Shown here: positions 35,798 through 44,324 of the stretch, piece after piece | Layout of the letters: each line of letters begins with the position of its first letter | How positions within the stretch are numbered: position 1 is the stretch's first letter | Source: Lewinellaceae bacterium | Lineage (GTDB): Bacteria > Bacteroidota > Bacteroidia > Chitinophagales > Saprospiraceae | Length of the DNA: 64,000 nt | Direction of reading: 5' to 3' | Assembly (NCBI GenBank): GCA_020636445.1 | Contig: JACJXV010000004.1 | Location: 1-64,000 of the forward strand | Notes under the pieces: generated by a model | What the model saw: the letters and a program-made list of their open reading frames with translations, nothing else | What the model was told of the DNA's origin: nothing | The model's database searches: none | Translations under genes and position numbers: made by a program

Positions 35798-36172
35798 TTA
35801 AAACGGTAAATCGTCCTCAAACTCAAGGCTCGTTGAGGGTTCATCATTGGCGCTGGGGAAGTCATTGCTGGCAGCTGGGGGCGGCGCACTATTCGCCTGT
35901 TGCGCAGGACGTTCAATCCGCCATGCGTTGAGGTTGGTAAAGTACTTCCCGTTCCATTCCCGGCCGCGCAGGTCGAAATGGACTTTGATCAGGTCGCCTT
36001 CATTGAAGTCCTCGATCAGGGCGCAGCGCTCCTGAACAAGTTGAAATTTTATGAATTGGGGATAGTTACCACTATCTGCTTCTATGACAAATTCACGTGC
36101 CTGGAAGGAACTCGACTTATTTTCGGTAGGATATTTCACCACTAACTTTCCTTCGATCTCAAAAGACGTCAT
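35798..36172 (-). CDS. DUF3127 domain protein, single-strand-DNA-binding-like
   Basis: A 124-residue protein: OB-fold-like N-terminal 90 residues with Y-P-T-E-N-K-S-S-S-F-Q-A-R-E-F-V-I, L-V-Q-E-R-C-A-L-I-E-D-F-N-E-G-D and F-D-L-R-G-R-E-W-N-G-K-Y-F, then a flexible tail with a Pro/Ala-rich stretch ending F-E-D-D-L-P-F. The acidic, phenylalanine-terminated tail is the hallmark of SSB proteins and recruits partners. DUF3127 proteins are common in Bacteroidota and are thought to resemble SSB; their exact job is not known to me. Confidence 0.82.
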   Translation of the reverse strand: MTSFEIEGKLVVKYPTENKSSSFQAREFVIEADSGNYPQFIKFQLVQERCALIEDFNEGDLIKVHFDLRGREWNGKYFTNLNAWRIERPAQQANSAPPPAASNDFPSANDEPSTSLEFEDDLPF

Positions 36173-36270
36173 GCGAACCGCTTTTTGTATGGGTTATTGA
36201 ACGTCGCCAAAGGTACAAAAAGGAAAGATAAAACGGTGTCCGGTATTCACAAAGGTTACGACCAACGATT

Positions 36271-36645
36271 CTAGTTCGTAGCGCGGTTGACTAATCGGTA
36301 AATGTCGGTAGGGGTAGTCACCAGGATCGCTTTGCTGCCGCGTAACGCGATGGGGCCTTTAAGCAGGAAGGGGTTATTCATGATAATATTGACCCAATCT
36401 GCATTGTCAAACTCCCGCCCACGAATATGGATTTGGTAATAGGGATGGGCTTTGTTCAGTAATTCCTTGGGGTCATCGGTAATGGTTTGCAGGATTCGCT
36501 GCCAACTTGTGCCCGTCGAAGGCGCCTGATGAAAGGCATACACCTTGATGTGTTTGGCTAAACCTTTCGCATGGGCTACCGTCTGCCTATCAGACGAAGA
36601 CTCGGGGTTGTAATAAATTAAAATTTCTCGATCGTGTGTTTTCAT
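36271..36645 (-). CDS. ArsC/Spx-like thioredoxin-fold protein lacking the catalytic cysteine
   Basis: A 124-residue protein with the arsenate-reductase/Spx layout: I-L-I-Y-Y-N-P-E-S-S-S-D-R-Q-T-V-A-H-A-K-G-L at the N-terminus and later N-P-F-L-L-K-G-P-I-A-L-R-G-S-K-A. In ArsC the first motif reads C-S-x-x-R or C-x-x-C; here the Cys position is Ser. The protein therefore cannot do the usual thiol chemistry. It may bind RNA polymerase, as Spx does, or act as a sensor. No arsenic genes lie next to it; the ars operon is 20 kb away. Monocistronic. Confidence 0.72.
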   Translation of the reverse strand: MKTHDREILIYYNPESSSDRQTVAHAKGLAKHIKVYAFHQAPSTGTSWQRILQTITDDPKELLNKAHPYYQIHIRGREFDNADWVNIIMNNPFLLKGPIALRGSKAILVTTPTDIYRLVNRATN

Positions 36646-36723
36646 GGTAAAAAATTTTAGTTAATAAAAATTAACACTATAAAATACCACAAAAACAACA
36701 TAGTTCAAAATTTATTATTTTGG

Positions 36724-36834
36724 ATGGTTGAGTTTCTTAGTAATTGGGGCTTTTACGCCTTTCTATTCACTTGGTTAATGTTGTTCGCGGTGCTCACTCG
36801 GTTTATGCCGCTTCGCCCCAGACGGGCAAGTTAG
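36724..36834 (+). CDS. Candidate 36-residue membrane microprotein
   Basis: An ATG frame too short for usual gene callers encodes 36 residues: polar start M-V-E-F-L-S-N-W-G, one hydrophobic segment (Y-A-F-L-F-T-W-L-M-L-F-A-V-L-T), then basic end R-P-R-R-A-S. That is the shape of single-pass membrane microproteins with a cytoplasmic basic tail. It lies in the 272-bp gap between the divergent ArsC-like gene and the rsmG end. No ribosome-binding site or conserved partner supports it, so it is a candidate. Confidence 0.4.
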   Translation: MVEFLSNWGFYAFLFTWLMLFAVLTRFMPLRPRRAS

Positions 36835-36917
36835 GTTTATGGGGTTTATTTAATTGAAATTGGAGTCAGCCAATGCGCTAATGTCCAATGGGCCAACACG
36901 CTAAAAGCTAATACGCC

Positions 36918-37544
36918 TTACCCTTGCACGTAAACGACGAATTTCTCCTCGTAGTAGGGATCTTTAAAGAAGTTGGTGAGCGAGAATTTCTCCACGTAGG
37001 TTCCTTTGGGCAAGGCCTTGATTTCGGCCTTCAGATCCCCTCCTTTCAGGGTGAGTAATCCATTGGGGAGGGCATGCTGGTCCTGATCTTTGAGGAGTGG
37101 AAAACTCCAGCCAACCAGAAGTTCCAGACTGGCCACTGCCCGGCAAACAACGAAATCGAACTTTTCTTTTACCTCTTCGGCGCGCAGATGCCGGGCCTGG
37201 GCATTCTCCAGGCCAATTTGATCGATAATATCCTGGGTAACCGTAATTTTTTTGCGGGTCCCGTCAATGAGGAGGAACTGCGTTTCGGGAAACAGTATTG
37301 CCAGAGGAATTCCTGGCAACCCGCCTCCTGTTCCGAGGTCCAGAATGGTTGCTCCCGGCTTAAAGGGCAGTACCCGGGCAATGCCCAGGCTATGCAGGAT
37401 ATGGTGGGGGTAGATATGATCGATATCCTTGCGTGAAACGACGTTGATTTTTTGATTCCATTCCTGATAAAGTGGTCCGAGGGCAGCAAACTGCTGCTGC
37501 TGTTTTTCGGACAACTGCGGGAAGTGTTTTAGTATCGTATCCAT
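36918..37544 (-). CDS. rsmG: 16S rRNA (guanine-527 N7)-methyltransferase RsmG
   Basis: A 208-residue Rossmann methyltransferase: I-N-V-V-S-R-K-D near the N-terminus, SAM-binding I-L-D-L-G-T-G-G-G-L-P-G-I-P-L-A and D-G-T-R-K-K-I, then F-D-F-V-V-C-R-A-V-A and the short C-terminal strand. It methylates G527 in the 530 loop of 16S rRNA; loss gives low-level streptomycin resistance. Located 7 bases from the M20 gene that ends upstream, in the same direction. Confidence 0.93.
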   Translation of the reverse strand: MDTILKHFPQLSEKQQQQFAALGPLYQEWNQKINVVSRKDIDHIYPHHILHSLGIARVLPFKPGATILDLGTGGGLPGIPLAILFPETQFLLIDGTRKKITVTQDIIDQIGLENAQARHLRAEEVKEKFDFVVCRAVASLELLVGWSFPLLKDQDQHALPNGLLTLKGGDLKAEIKALPKGTYVEKFSLTNFFKDPYYEEKFVVYVQG

Positions 37545-37551
37545 AATGACC

Positions 37552-39075
37552 TCAAGGTTTAATGGGAGTCGCTAAGATACCTAAACAGGTGCGAATTCCC
37601 GATAAGTAATTCCCCAGCCGTACATTCTCATTCGGACTGTGCTGATTATTATCGGAATTGACCAACGGCACGATCACCGCTGGAATCTGCAGGGTGTTGA
37701 CAAAGGGTGAAATGGGAATCGACCCGCCGTGGGTCCTTACTTTCACCGCCGACTCGCCCCAGGTGTCCTGTATACTCTGATCCAGCCATTGCCCGATCGG
37801 CGTGTCCAGGTCGGTTCGAAAAGCCGCATATGACACCGAATAATTCATCCGCGCCAGGCGGGGAAAGGCCATACGTTCCTCTTCGGTAGGATCGTGATCC
37901 AGGACCTGGTAACCTTGTTGTTCTACATGCTGGCGCAACAACCCGATCAGTCGCTCGGGGTCACTTTCTTTTACCAGGCGGATATCGATTTCTGCTACTG
38001 CTGTAGCGGGGACAATCGTCCGTACTTCCTTACCTACCCAGCCGGAAGCCATTCCTCTCACGTTCAGAGAAGGATATTGCAAGGCTTCTTGCAGGTTGAC
38101 CCCCACACTATCGGCCGCAGCAATTCCGATCAATTGTTGAATGGCCTTCTCATCGTCCGGCGTTTCGGCGAGCACTTTCCGGGTGGCTTCATCCAGTTGG
38201 ATACCATCATAAAATCCGGGAATTGTTACGCGACCGTAGTCGTCCTTCATCGACGCGATAATTTGCGCTAATCGTACGGCAGGGTTGGGAGCATAATTAC
38301 CATAGTGGCCACTATGCTGCGGAACCCGAGGCCCGTAGGTCGTGAGCGTAACATCGGCAATTCCCCGGGCACCAAACCCAAGAGATGGCCGATTCGTCGG
38401 ATGCATGGGACCATCAAGGATGATCAGCCAGTCGGCTTGCAGGGCTTCCGCATGGCGGGCAACTGCTGCAGGCAGGTTGGGAGAACCTAACTCCTCTTCG
38501 CAATCCATGATTACCTTGATATTGTAATTGGGCTGGATTCCGGCCTGCTTTGCCGCATCAAGGGCCGCCAGAAACATATTGATCGGCCCCTTGGCATCAC
38601 TCGCTGAGCGGGCAAATATCCGCCAATCGGGATTAATTACCCCATCCAGGCGATTCCAGGGAATAGTGGCCCACTGGCCATTGGCATCTTGTTCTTTCAA
38701 GGTAGGGGTGTAAGGGGTTTCCTGATACCACTTGCTGGGATCTACCGGTTGCCCGTCCACCTGTACGTACACGAGTACCGTTTTGACGGCCTTGGGTACC
38801 CTGCGCTCCGCCAAAACCAGGTCCAGGCCAGCGGTAGGCAATCGCCGGGTACTGAATCCCCGTTGCTGAAAGGCCTTTTCTACCCACTGCATATTGGGCT
38901 CCAATTGCTCCGGAAAATTGGCATCATTCGCCAGGCTGAGAAATTGGAAGTATTCTTGCAAGGACGCCCTGCTTATGGCCTGGAGTTGGTTTTCACGCAA
39001 AAAAGTCTTCTGCTGACCAAAAAGAACCAAACTCCCGCACAAGATGCAAAGGATTGCTATTCCTGGTTTTTTCAT
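37552..39075 (-). CDS. M20-family metallopeptidase, secreted
   Basis: A 507-residue zinc peptidase from the ATG at 39075, with signal peptide M-K-K-P-G-I-A-I-L-C-I-L-C-G-S-L-V-L-F-G-Q (a start 6 codons upstream is possible). M20 core elements: V-L-V-Y-V-Q-V-D-G-Q as a variant of the usual H-x-D metal site, W-R-I-F-A-R-S-A-S-D-A-K-G as bridging aspartate region, M-D-C-E-E-E-L-G-S as catalytic glutamates and a C-terminal H-S-P-N-E-N metal-ligand. The usual H-x-D histidine appears as Q-V-D. These dipeptidases cleave small peptides in the periplasm. rsmG follows 7 bases downstream. Confidence 0.88.
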   Translation of the reverse strand: MKKPGIAILCILCGSLVLFGQQKTFLRENQLQAISRASLQEYFQFLSLANDANFPEQLEPNMQWVEKAFQQRGFSTRRLPTAGLDLVLAERRVPKAVKTVLVYVQVDGQPVDPSKWYQETPYTPTLKEQDANGQWATIPWNRLDGVINPDWRIFARSASDAKGPINMFLAALDAAKQAGIQPNYNIKVIMDCEEELGSPNLPAAVARHAEALQADWLIILDGPMHPTNRPSLGFGARGIADVTLTTYGPRVPQHSGHYGNYAPNPAVRLAQIIASMKDDYGRVTIPGFYDGIQLDEATRKVLAETPDDEKAIQQLIGIAAADSVGVNLQEALQYPSLNVRGMASGWVGKEVRTIVPATAVAEIDIRLVKESDPERLIGLLRQHVEQQGYQVLDHDPTEEERMAFPRLARMNYSVSYAAFRTDLDTPIGQWLDQSIQDTWGESAVKVRTHGGSIPISPFVNTLQIPAVIVPLVNSDNNQHSPNENVRLGNYLSGIRTCLGILATPIKP

Positions 39076-39124
39076 TTTTACTACCTTTAGCATGTGTTTG
39101 GAATTTCATCAATTGCCTGCAAAT

Positions 39125-39213
39125 AGCAAATTTTGTTTGATTCTACGTTGATTTTTTCACTGCATTGCCCGCATGCAGCTGCAAAAATCGCCTTGACTAA
39201 AACAAAATTTGCT
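39125..39213. promoter_or_regulatory. Perfect inverted repeat between divergent genes
   Basis: AGCAAATTTTGTTT (39125-39138) and AAACAAAATTTGCT (39200-39213) are exact inverted copies, 61 bases apart, in the space between the M20 peptidase and the acyl-CoA dehydrogenase. They could serve as two sites for a regulator that loops DNA or represses both promoters. Confidence 0.5.
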
Positions 39214-39295
39214 CATTTTCGCCTAATCATGAAAATCCAAACACACGCTTAGTTTTCCGAACGATATTACCAAAATGCCTGCATAATACGAAAGA

Positions 39296-40510
39296 ATGCT
39301 AGATCTATTTGCCACACCCCGCCTGCGTGAGTTAGCCCCCCGCGTAACTACCTTCCTGGAAGAGGAAATAATTCCCTTTGAACAGGAATGGATGCAAATG
39401 CCCTTCACCGAAGTTGAAAAAATCATTCGTGCCAAAAAACCGAAGGTGCAGGCTATTGGCGCCTGGAATCTTTATCACGCCAAACACCACGGCGGCCCCG
39501 GGCTCAACCTGGTCGAAGTCGCTCAAATCAGCGAATTGCTGGGAAGAACTCCTTTCGGGCATTTTACCTTCAACTGTCAGGCTCCTGATGCCGGCAACAT
39601 CGAACTCCTTTTCCAGTACGCCAGCCCTGCCATGCGGGAAAAATACCTCGAGCCGCTCCTTGCCGGTGAGCTGCGTTCCTGCTTTTCTATGACGGAACCC
39701 GAGTTTGCTGGATCCAATCCGGTCCTCATGGGGACTACTGCCGTTCGGGATGGCGATCATTACATCATCAATGGGCATAAGTGGTTTACCAGTTCTGCCG
39801 ATGGCGCTGCCCTGGCGATCGTCATGGCGGTAACCAACCCGGAAGCTGCCAGCCCCTACATGCGGGCAAGCATGATTCTGGTGCCTACTGATGCGGAAGG
39901 GTTTGAACTCGTCCGCAATGTTCCGGTCATGGGTCACCCCGGCAGCGGCTGGGCTAGCCACGGGGAAATCCGCTATACCAATGTGCGGGTTCCTGTTAGT
40001 AATCTGCTCGGGCCTGAGGGCGCCGGATTTAAACTGGCTCAGGAACGCCTTGGCCCTGGTCGTATCCACCATTGTATGCGGTGGATTGGTGTCTGCGAGC
40101 GGGCCTTTGATTTAATGTGCCGCCGGGCAGCGACTCGCGAATTGGGTAACGGTGTCTTTCTGGGTGAAAAGCAGATGGTCCAGAACTTTATCGCAGAAAG
40201 CCGGGCTGAGATTGATGCTGCCCGCCTCATGGTACTCCATGCTGCCGGGAAGATGCAGGAAATGGGCCAGCATGCTGCCGCCGCTGAAATTTCCACCATC
40301 AAGTTTTTTGCCGCCAATGTCCTCCAGCGTGTTATCGACCGGGCGGTACAAGTCCACGGGGCTTTGGGTGTGACGGATGATACAATCCTTTCTTATTATT
40401 ACCGGGAAGAGCGGGGCGCGCGTATTTACGATGGTCCCGATGAGGCGCATAAGTCGTCACTAGCCCGCAAAATATTAAAGAACTACGGATTGTCGATTCG
40501 GAACAACTAA
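39296..40510 (+). CDS. Acyl-CoA dehydrogenase (ACAD10/11-like)
   Basis: A 404-residue flavoprotein with the three-domain acyl-CoA dehydrogenase fold: L-R-S-C-F-S-M-T-E-P-E-F-A-G-S-N-P (FAD/substrate), Y-I-I-N-G-H-K-W-F-T-S and the C-terminal helical domain with Q-V-H-G-A-L-G-V-T and R-I-Y-D-G-P-D-E-A-H-K. The phosphotransferase gene starts 6 bases later. The pair corresponds to the two domains of eukaryotic ACAD10 and ACAD11, in which a kinase phosphorylates 4-hydroxyacyl-CoA before the dehydrogenase acts. Function here is inferred from that pairing. Confidence 0.92.
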   Translation: MLDLFATPRLRELAPRVTTFLEEEIIPFEQEWMQMPFTEVEKIIRAKKPKVQAIGAWNLYHAKHHGGPGLNLVEVAQISELLGRTPFGHFTFNCQAPDAGNIELLFQYASPAMREKYLEPLLAGELRSCFSMTEPEFAGSNPVLMGTTAVRDGDHYIINGHKWFTSSADGAALAIVMAVTNPEAASPYMRASMILVPTDAEGFELVRNVPVMGHPGSGWASHGEIRYTNVRVPVSNLLGPEGAGFKLAQERLGPGRIHHCMRWIGVCERAFDLMCRRAATRELGNGVFLGEKQMVQNFIAESRAEIDAARLMVLHAAGKMQEMGQHAAAAEISTIKFFAANVLQRVIDRAVQVHGALGVTDDTILSYYYREERGARIYDGPDEAHKSSLARKILKNYGLSIRNN

Positions 40511-40516
40511 CCTCTT

Positions 40517-41587
40517 ATGCTGGATCAGGCCAAGAATATTCGCCCGGGCGAAGAACTCGACATTCAGGCACTCCATAAGTACCTGAGTGCTCAGCTTCCC
40601 GGCTTTACCGAACTCCTGGAAATCAAACAGTTTCCTGGCGGCTATTCCAATTTAACCTACCTGGTGCGGGCCAATACCGGGGAGTACGTACTTCGCCGCC
40701 CTCCCTTTGGGGCGAAGATTAAAACGGCTCATGATATGGGCCGGGAATACCGGGTTCTTTCCCTCCTGGAGGGTGTTTACGACCGGGCGCCCAGGCCTGT
40801 TTTGCATTGTGCCGATGAAACCGTACTCGGCGCTTCGTTCTACCTGATGGAGCGGGTTGCAGGAGTCATTTTGCGCAACCGCCCCCAGCCGGATCTGGAT
40901 CTGTCCCCCGCTATCATGCAGCGTATTTCCGAAGCGACGATCGATAACCTGGCTGTGCTGCACAACCTCGAACTGGAAAACAGTGGTTTGCTCGACCTGG
41001 GAAAACCCAAAGGCTATGTTGAACGCCAGGTGAAGGGATGGATTGAACGCTACTACCGTGCCCAAACAGATACCATCCCCAGCATGGATGAACTGGCTGC
41101 CTGGATGCCCGCTAATCAACCACCGGATGGTCCTCCGGGACTAATCCATAACGATTACAAATATGACAACCTGGTGCTCGACGGCCAGGATCTGACGAAA
41201 ATCCGGGCCGTCCTCGATTGGGAAATGTGCACCGTTGGAGACCCACTGATGGACCTGGGAACGACCCTGGCTTACTGGGTTGAGCCGGCTGAAGCCAATC
41301 TGTTGGTTTCGGCGATTGCCAATCTGACCTGGCTTCCCGGAAACCTCAATCGCAAAGCGTTGGTGGAACGCTATGCGCACCAAAGTGGCCGGTCGCCGGG
41401 TGATGGCCTTTTCTATTTTGTTTTCGGGGCCTTCAAAATTGGTGTAATCGTTCAGCAAATTTACTATCGGTATAAACAGGGGCATACGCAAGACCCCCGG
41501 TTTGCTCCCCTGATTGAGGTGGTGAAAATTTTTGGTAACCGCGGGCGGCAGGCATTGGAGTTAGGCAGAATTAGTGACTTATCTTAG
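40517..41587 (+). CDS. APH-family phosphotransferase (ACAD10/11 kinase-like)
   Basis: A 356-residue aminoglycoside-phosphotransferase-fold kinase. The lysine/ATP part has G-G-Y-S-N-L-T-Y-L-V; the catalytic loop is L-I-H-N-D-Y-K-Y-D-N-L-V-L-D with D and N as catalytic/metal residues, then V-L-D-W-E-M-C-T-V-G-D-P-L as the D-F-G-like segment. Such kinases paired with acyl-CoA dehydrogenases phosphorylate the hydroxyl of 4-hydroxyacyl-CoAs. The upstream dehydrogenase gene ends 6 bases before. It is not expected to be an antibiotic-resistance gene. Confidence 0.9.
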   Translation: MLDQAKNIRPGEELDIQALHKYLSAQLPGFTELLEIKQFPGGYSNLTYLVRANTGEYVLRRPPFGAKIKTAHDMGREYRVLSLLEGVYDRAPRPVLHCADETVLGASFYLMERVAGVILRNRPQPDLDLSPAIMQRISEATIDNLAVLHNLELENSGLLDLGKPKGYVERQVKGWIERYYRAQTDTIPSMDELAAWMPANQPPDGPPGLIHNDYKYDNLVLDGQDLTKIRAVLDWEMCTVGDPLMDLGTTLAYWVEPAEANLLVSAIANLTWLPGNLNRKALVERYAHQSGRSPGDGLFYFVFGAFKIGVIVQQIYYRYKQGHTQDPRFAPLIEVVKIFGNRGRQALELGRISDLS

Positions 41588-41996
41588 CCGCTTTCGTTAA
41601 AATCCATAAGCCTCCCCACCTGGGGATCAGCAGGAAAGCCTGGTAAGTTAAGTACAGTGTAATTTAAAAAAACTATTGGTTTTGCTGGGGTGAACAGTGA
41701 GCAGTTGGCAGGGCCTGGATACCATGCATTAAATCAGTGATAATCTGTGCAAATCTGTGGTGAAGCAGAGGGCAGTGCCCGCCTGGGTAAGACTGAATAA
41801 TTCAAAACCGCTCAACGCTCAACAGTCGGCTGTTTATTCCCGCTTCCTTTCAGGTGAAAAAAATTATAGTTGCTTACTTTACAAAGTACTTACTCCCAGA
41901 GATGTTAAATAATACCTAACTATACCCCCGGGGTATAACCCATGATGTGAGTTTTCCGTTGAACAAGCAGGATATTATGATTGAAATTTACCGTCG
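41588..41996. other. 409-bp intergenic region with repeats and one strong palindrome
   Basis: Nothing coding is seen. It holds AATCTGTG-type repeats (about 41740-41762), a GTGAGCAGT word that recurs at 58.8 kb, and a CsoR-operator-like palindrome (listed separately) 59 bases before the glucosaminidase start. Confidence 0.6.
41921..41937. promoter_or_regulatory. CsoR/CstR-operator-like palindrome
   Basis: TATACCCC-C-GGGGTATA is a perfect 8-bp inverted repeat with a single central base. Operators of CsoR/CstR-type repressors are A/T-flanked runs of C and G of this type (known for the family). No copper, sulfur or csoR gene is in the window. Confidence 0.4.
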
Positions 41997-43430
41997 ATGA
42001 AAGTACGTTGTTTAGTGATATTGATTCTATGCGGGTATGGTGCGGGGCTAAGGGCTCAGTCATCACAGAAAGCTATGAAGGAATATATAGAGCAATACCG
42101 CTGGATTGCCATCAGCGAGATGCAGCGTACGGGGATCCCTGCCAGTATCAAACTGGCGCAGGCCCTGCTGGAATCGCGCTGGGGTACCAGCCAGCTGGCC
42201 CGCAACGGCAATAACCACTTTGGGATCAAATGCGGTGATCGCTGGTCGGGAGGCCGCCAGTTTGCCCTCGACGATGACTTTGATAAGCAAGGTAATCTGG
42301 TTAACTCTTGTTTCCGGGTTTACGGATCCCCCGAAGAAAGCTTCCTGGCTCATTCCGACTTCCTGATGGACCCAATAAAAATCAACCGGTATGGGTTTCT
42401 ATTTGATCTCGATCCTACTGATTATAAAGCCTGGGCAAAAGGACTGAAAAAGGCGGGCTATGCTACGGACCCCAATTATCATAAAAAACTGATCAGTCTG
42501 ATTGATGAACTCAAATTGGATAAATACGATAAGCTGTCTGAGAAAGAAATAGCCATCATTGAACAACGCGAACGCCCTTCGGAAAGACCTGTTCCTCCAT
42601 TGCCGGTTCTGGTGCCAAAAGAAAAACCTGTTCCCCCGGTTGCTGTACTGGTAAACAATGATGTGCGATACGCTACTGTTGAGTCAGGGGAAACCTTGCG
42701 TGACCTTGCCAACCGGACCGATACGCCGGTGCGCTGGCTCTTGAAATACAACGAAAACCTCAGCAGCGTTGGGGATAAACCCTTACCTGAAGGAGCCCGG
42801 GTGTATTTGCAGCCCAAGCGTAAGAGCTACCGCGGCAAAGAAAAATGGCACACGGTTAAGCCCGGAGAATCTCTGCTGGCTATTTCAACGCAGTATGCCA
42901 TTGACCTGGAAAAACTGAAGACCCGCAATCTGATTGCCGGTCAGGTTGAGCCCGTAAAAGGGGAGCAAATAAAATTACGGGGAGGCAAAGTGAAAACGGC
43001 CCCCAAGGTGCGCAGTATTGGGTTGGTTTCAACGGCCGCTCGGGAGCAAGCATCCCAGCCCCCCGCTGCGACAACTTCATCCTCCAGCCCTGTTCCGGCG
43101 ACCACACCCTCCAGCCCTATCCTGCGCGACACGCAGCATATTCAGTTTTCTCCGGTCGTGACAGCGCCCCCTAAGCCCGTTGAGGTTGCTCCGGCATCAG
43201 CAGAGGAATCTCCTTTTGCGTCCCCTGAAACGGCATTGCCACCGCCCAAACCACCCACCAGTTCACCATCGCCAACGCCAGTTCCTGAGCCCGTCTACCA
43301 CTGGGTACAACCCGGGGAAACTCTGTGGCGTATTGCCCGGCAGTACAATTCTTCGATTGAAGTGGTACGGTCGTTGAACAATTTGCCTGGCGATACGATT
43401 AAAAGTGGGATGCGATTGCGCGTCAAATAG
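41997..43430 (+). CDS. Glucosaminidase with three LysM domains
   Basis: A 477-residue cell-wall enzyme with signal peptide M-K-V-R-C-L-V-I-L-I-L-C-G-Y-G-A-G-L-R-A. The glucosaminidase (FlgJ-like) domain spans about 25-180 and includes the catalytic glutamate in A-L-L-E-S-R-W-G-T-S and H-F-G-I-K-C. Three LysM domains follow: V-E-S-G-E-T-L-R-D-L-A (about 220), H-T-V-K-P-G-E-S-L-L-A-I-S (about 282) and W-V-Q-P-G-E-T-L-W-R-I-A (about 434), with a long Pro/Ser-rich spacer (345-430). It hydrolyses peptidoglycan glycan strands. Role probably division or gliding; not certain. Confidence 0.9.
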   Translation: MKVRCLVILILCGYGAGLRAQSSQKAMKEYIEQYRWIAISEMQRTGIPASIKLAQALLESRWGTSQLARNGNNHFGIKCGDRWSGGRQFALDDDFDKQGNLVNSCFRVYGSPEESFLAHSDFLMDPIKINRYGFLFDLDPTDYKAWAKGLKKAGYATDPNYHKKLISLIDELKLDKYDKLSEKEIAIIEQRERPSERPVPPLPVLVPKEKPVPPVAVLVNNDVRYATVESGETLRDLANRTDTPVRWLLKYNENLSSVGDKPLPEGARVYLQPKRKSYRGKEKWHTVKPGESLLAISTQYAIDLEKLKTRNLIAGQVEPVKGEQIKLRGGKVKTAPKVRSIGLVSTAAREQASQPPAATTSSSSPVPATTPSSPILRDTQHIQFSPVVTAPPKPVEVAPASAEESPFASPETALPPPKPPTSSPSPTPVPEPVYHWVQPGETLWRIARQYNSSIEVVRSLNNLPGDTIKSGMRLRVK

Positions 43431-43517
43431 CGCGACATTTGGACATTCCGCCAAGAAGTGTCACCTTTGCCTGGTGAGTATACTGCTTAAACACCTGTGG
43501 CAAAACCGGTACACCAT

Positions 43518-44273
43518 ATGAAGCAATTAATCGGATGGTTAGCAATCGTTTTCCTGTTTCCCTGGGGTCAACTCGCCGCCCAGAGTTACAACTTTGGCAT
43601 CAAAGGAGGCCTCACCGTAGGCACTCAGCGTTGGGATAATTCCTTCCAGCGTGAACCGCTCTTTCGCTACCACGGTATTGCTTTTATTGAATCGGCTGAC
43701 GAAGGTAGCCCCTTCGCCCTTTTTGCCCAGGGTGGCTATCACATTAAGGGAAGTGCCATCCGCACCTACCGTACGGTACTCATTCGGCAGGACGGATCGC
43801 GGATTGATGTTCCCGGCCAGGAAACGCCCTTCGAATTTCACAACGTTTCTGTCACCCTTGGTGCCAAACAACGCTTTGATGTCGGACCCGGGAACAGCCA
43901 GCTGTATTATGCACTGGGAATCCGGGGGGATTATACCGTCAAAACAGATTTCGGCAATGTGCGGGTTGAGGATAACCCCTCCTATGCCCTGATATACCCA
44001 GTGGAAGGGTTTGTCAATAAATTCAATTACGGCCTGACGGTAGGGGGAGGTATTGAACTGCCGTTTAGTGAATTCGTGGGAATGCTGCTTGAATTCACAG
44101 TAAACCCCGACTTTTCGCTGCAGTACAACCAACCGGTCATTCGCAATGTCATTAACCCCAATCCGATTGGCGGAAGCTCGCTGATTGATATTCCGGAGCG
44201 AAGGATTGCCAACCTGACATTCGAAGTGACGCTGGGATTCCGCTTTTTACATAAGATTATATTCATCGACTAG
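43518..44273 (+). CDS. Outer-membrane beta-barrel protein, porin-family-like
   Basis: A 251-residue protein from the ATG at 43518, with signal peptide M-K-Q-L-I-G-W-L-A-I-V-F-L-F-P-W-G-Q-L-A. The rest alternates hydrophobic/polar residues in strands of about ten: Y-N-F-G-I-K-G-G-L-T-V-G, later N-Y-G-L-T-V-G-G-G-I-E-L-P-F and C-terminal N-L-T-F-E-V-T-L-G-F-R-F. This is typical of the OmpW/PorT-like barrel families of Bacteroidota. The precise subfamily is not clear; PorT (a T9SS part) is one candidate, but the sequence alone does not settle it. Confidence 0.8.
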   Translation: MKQLIGWLAIVFLFPWGQLAAQSYNFGIKGGLTVGTQRWDNSFQREPLFRYHGIAFIESADEGSPFALFAQGGYHIKGSAIRTYRTVLIRQDGSRIDVPGQETPFEFHNVSVTLGAKQRFDVGPGNSQLYYALGIRGDYTVKTDFGNVRVEDNPSYALIYPVEGFVNKFNYGLTVGGGIELPFSEFVGMLLEFTVNPDFSLQYNQPVIRNVINPNPIGGSSLIDIPERRIANLTFEVTLGFRFLHKIIFID

Positions 44274-44324
44274 CATGTTGCGAAAAATCCAGACCTATTC
44301 ACCAGTGCTTAAGCTAACCAGACC

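Noticed and set aside
40517..41587. Antibiotic-resistance aminoglycoside phosphotransferase
   Set aside because: Context with acyl-CoA dehydrogenase points to the ACAD10/11-type kinase.
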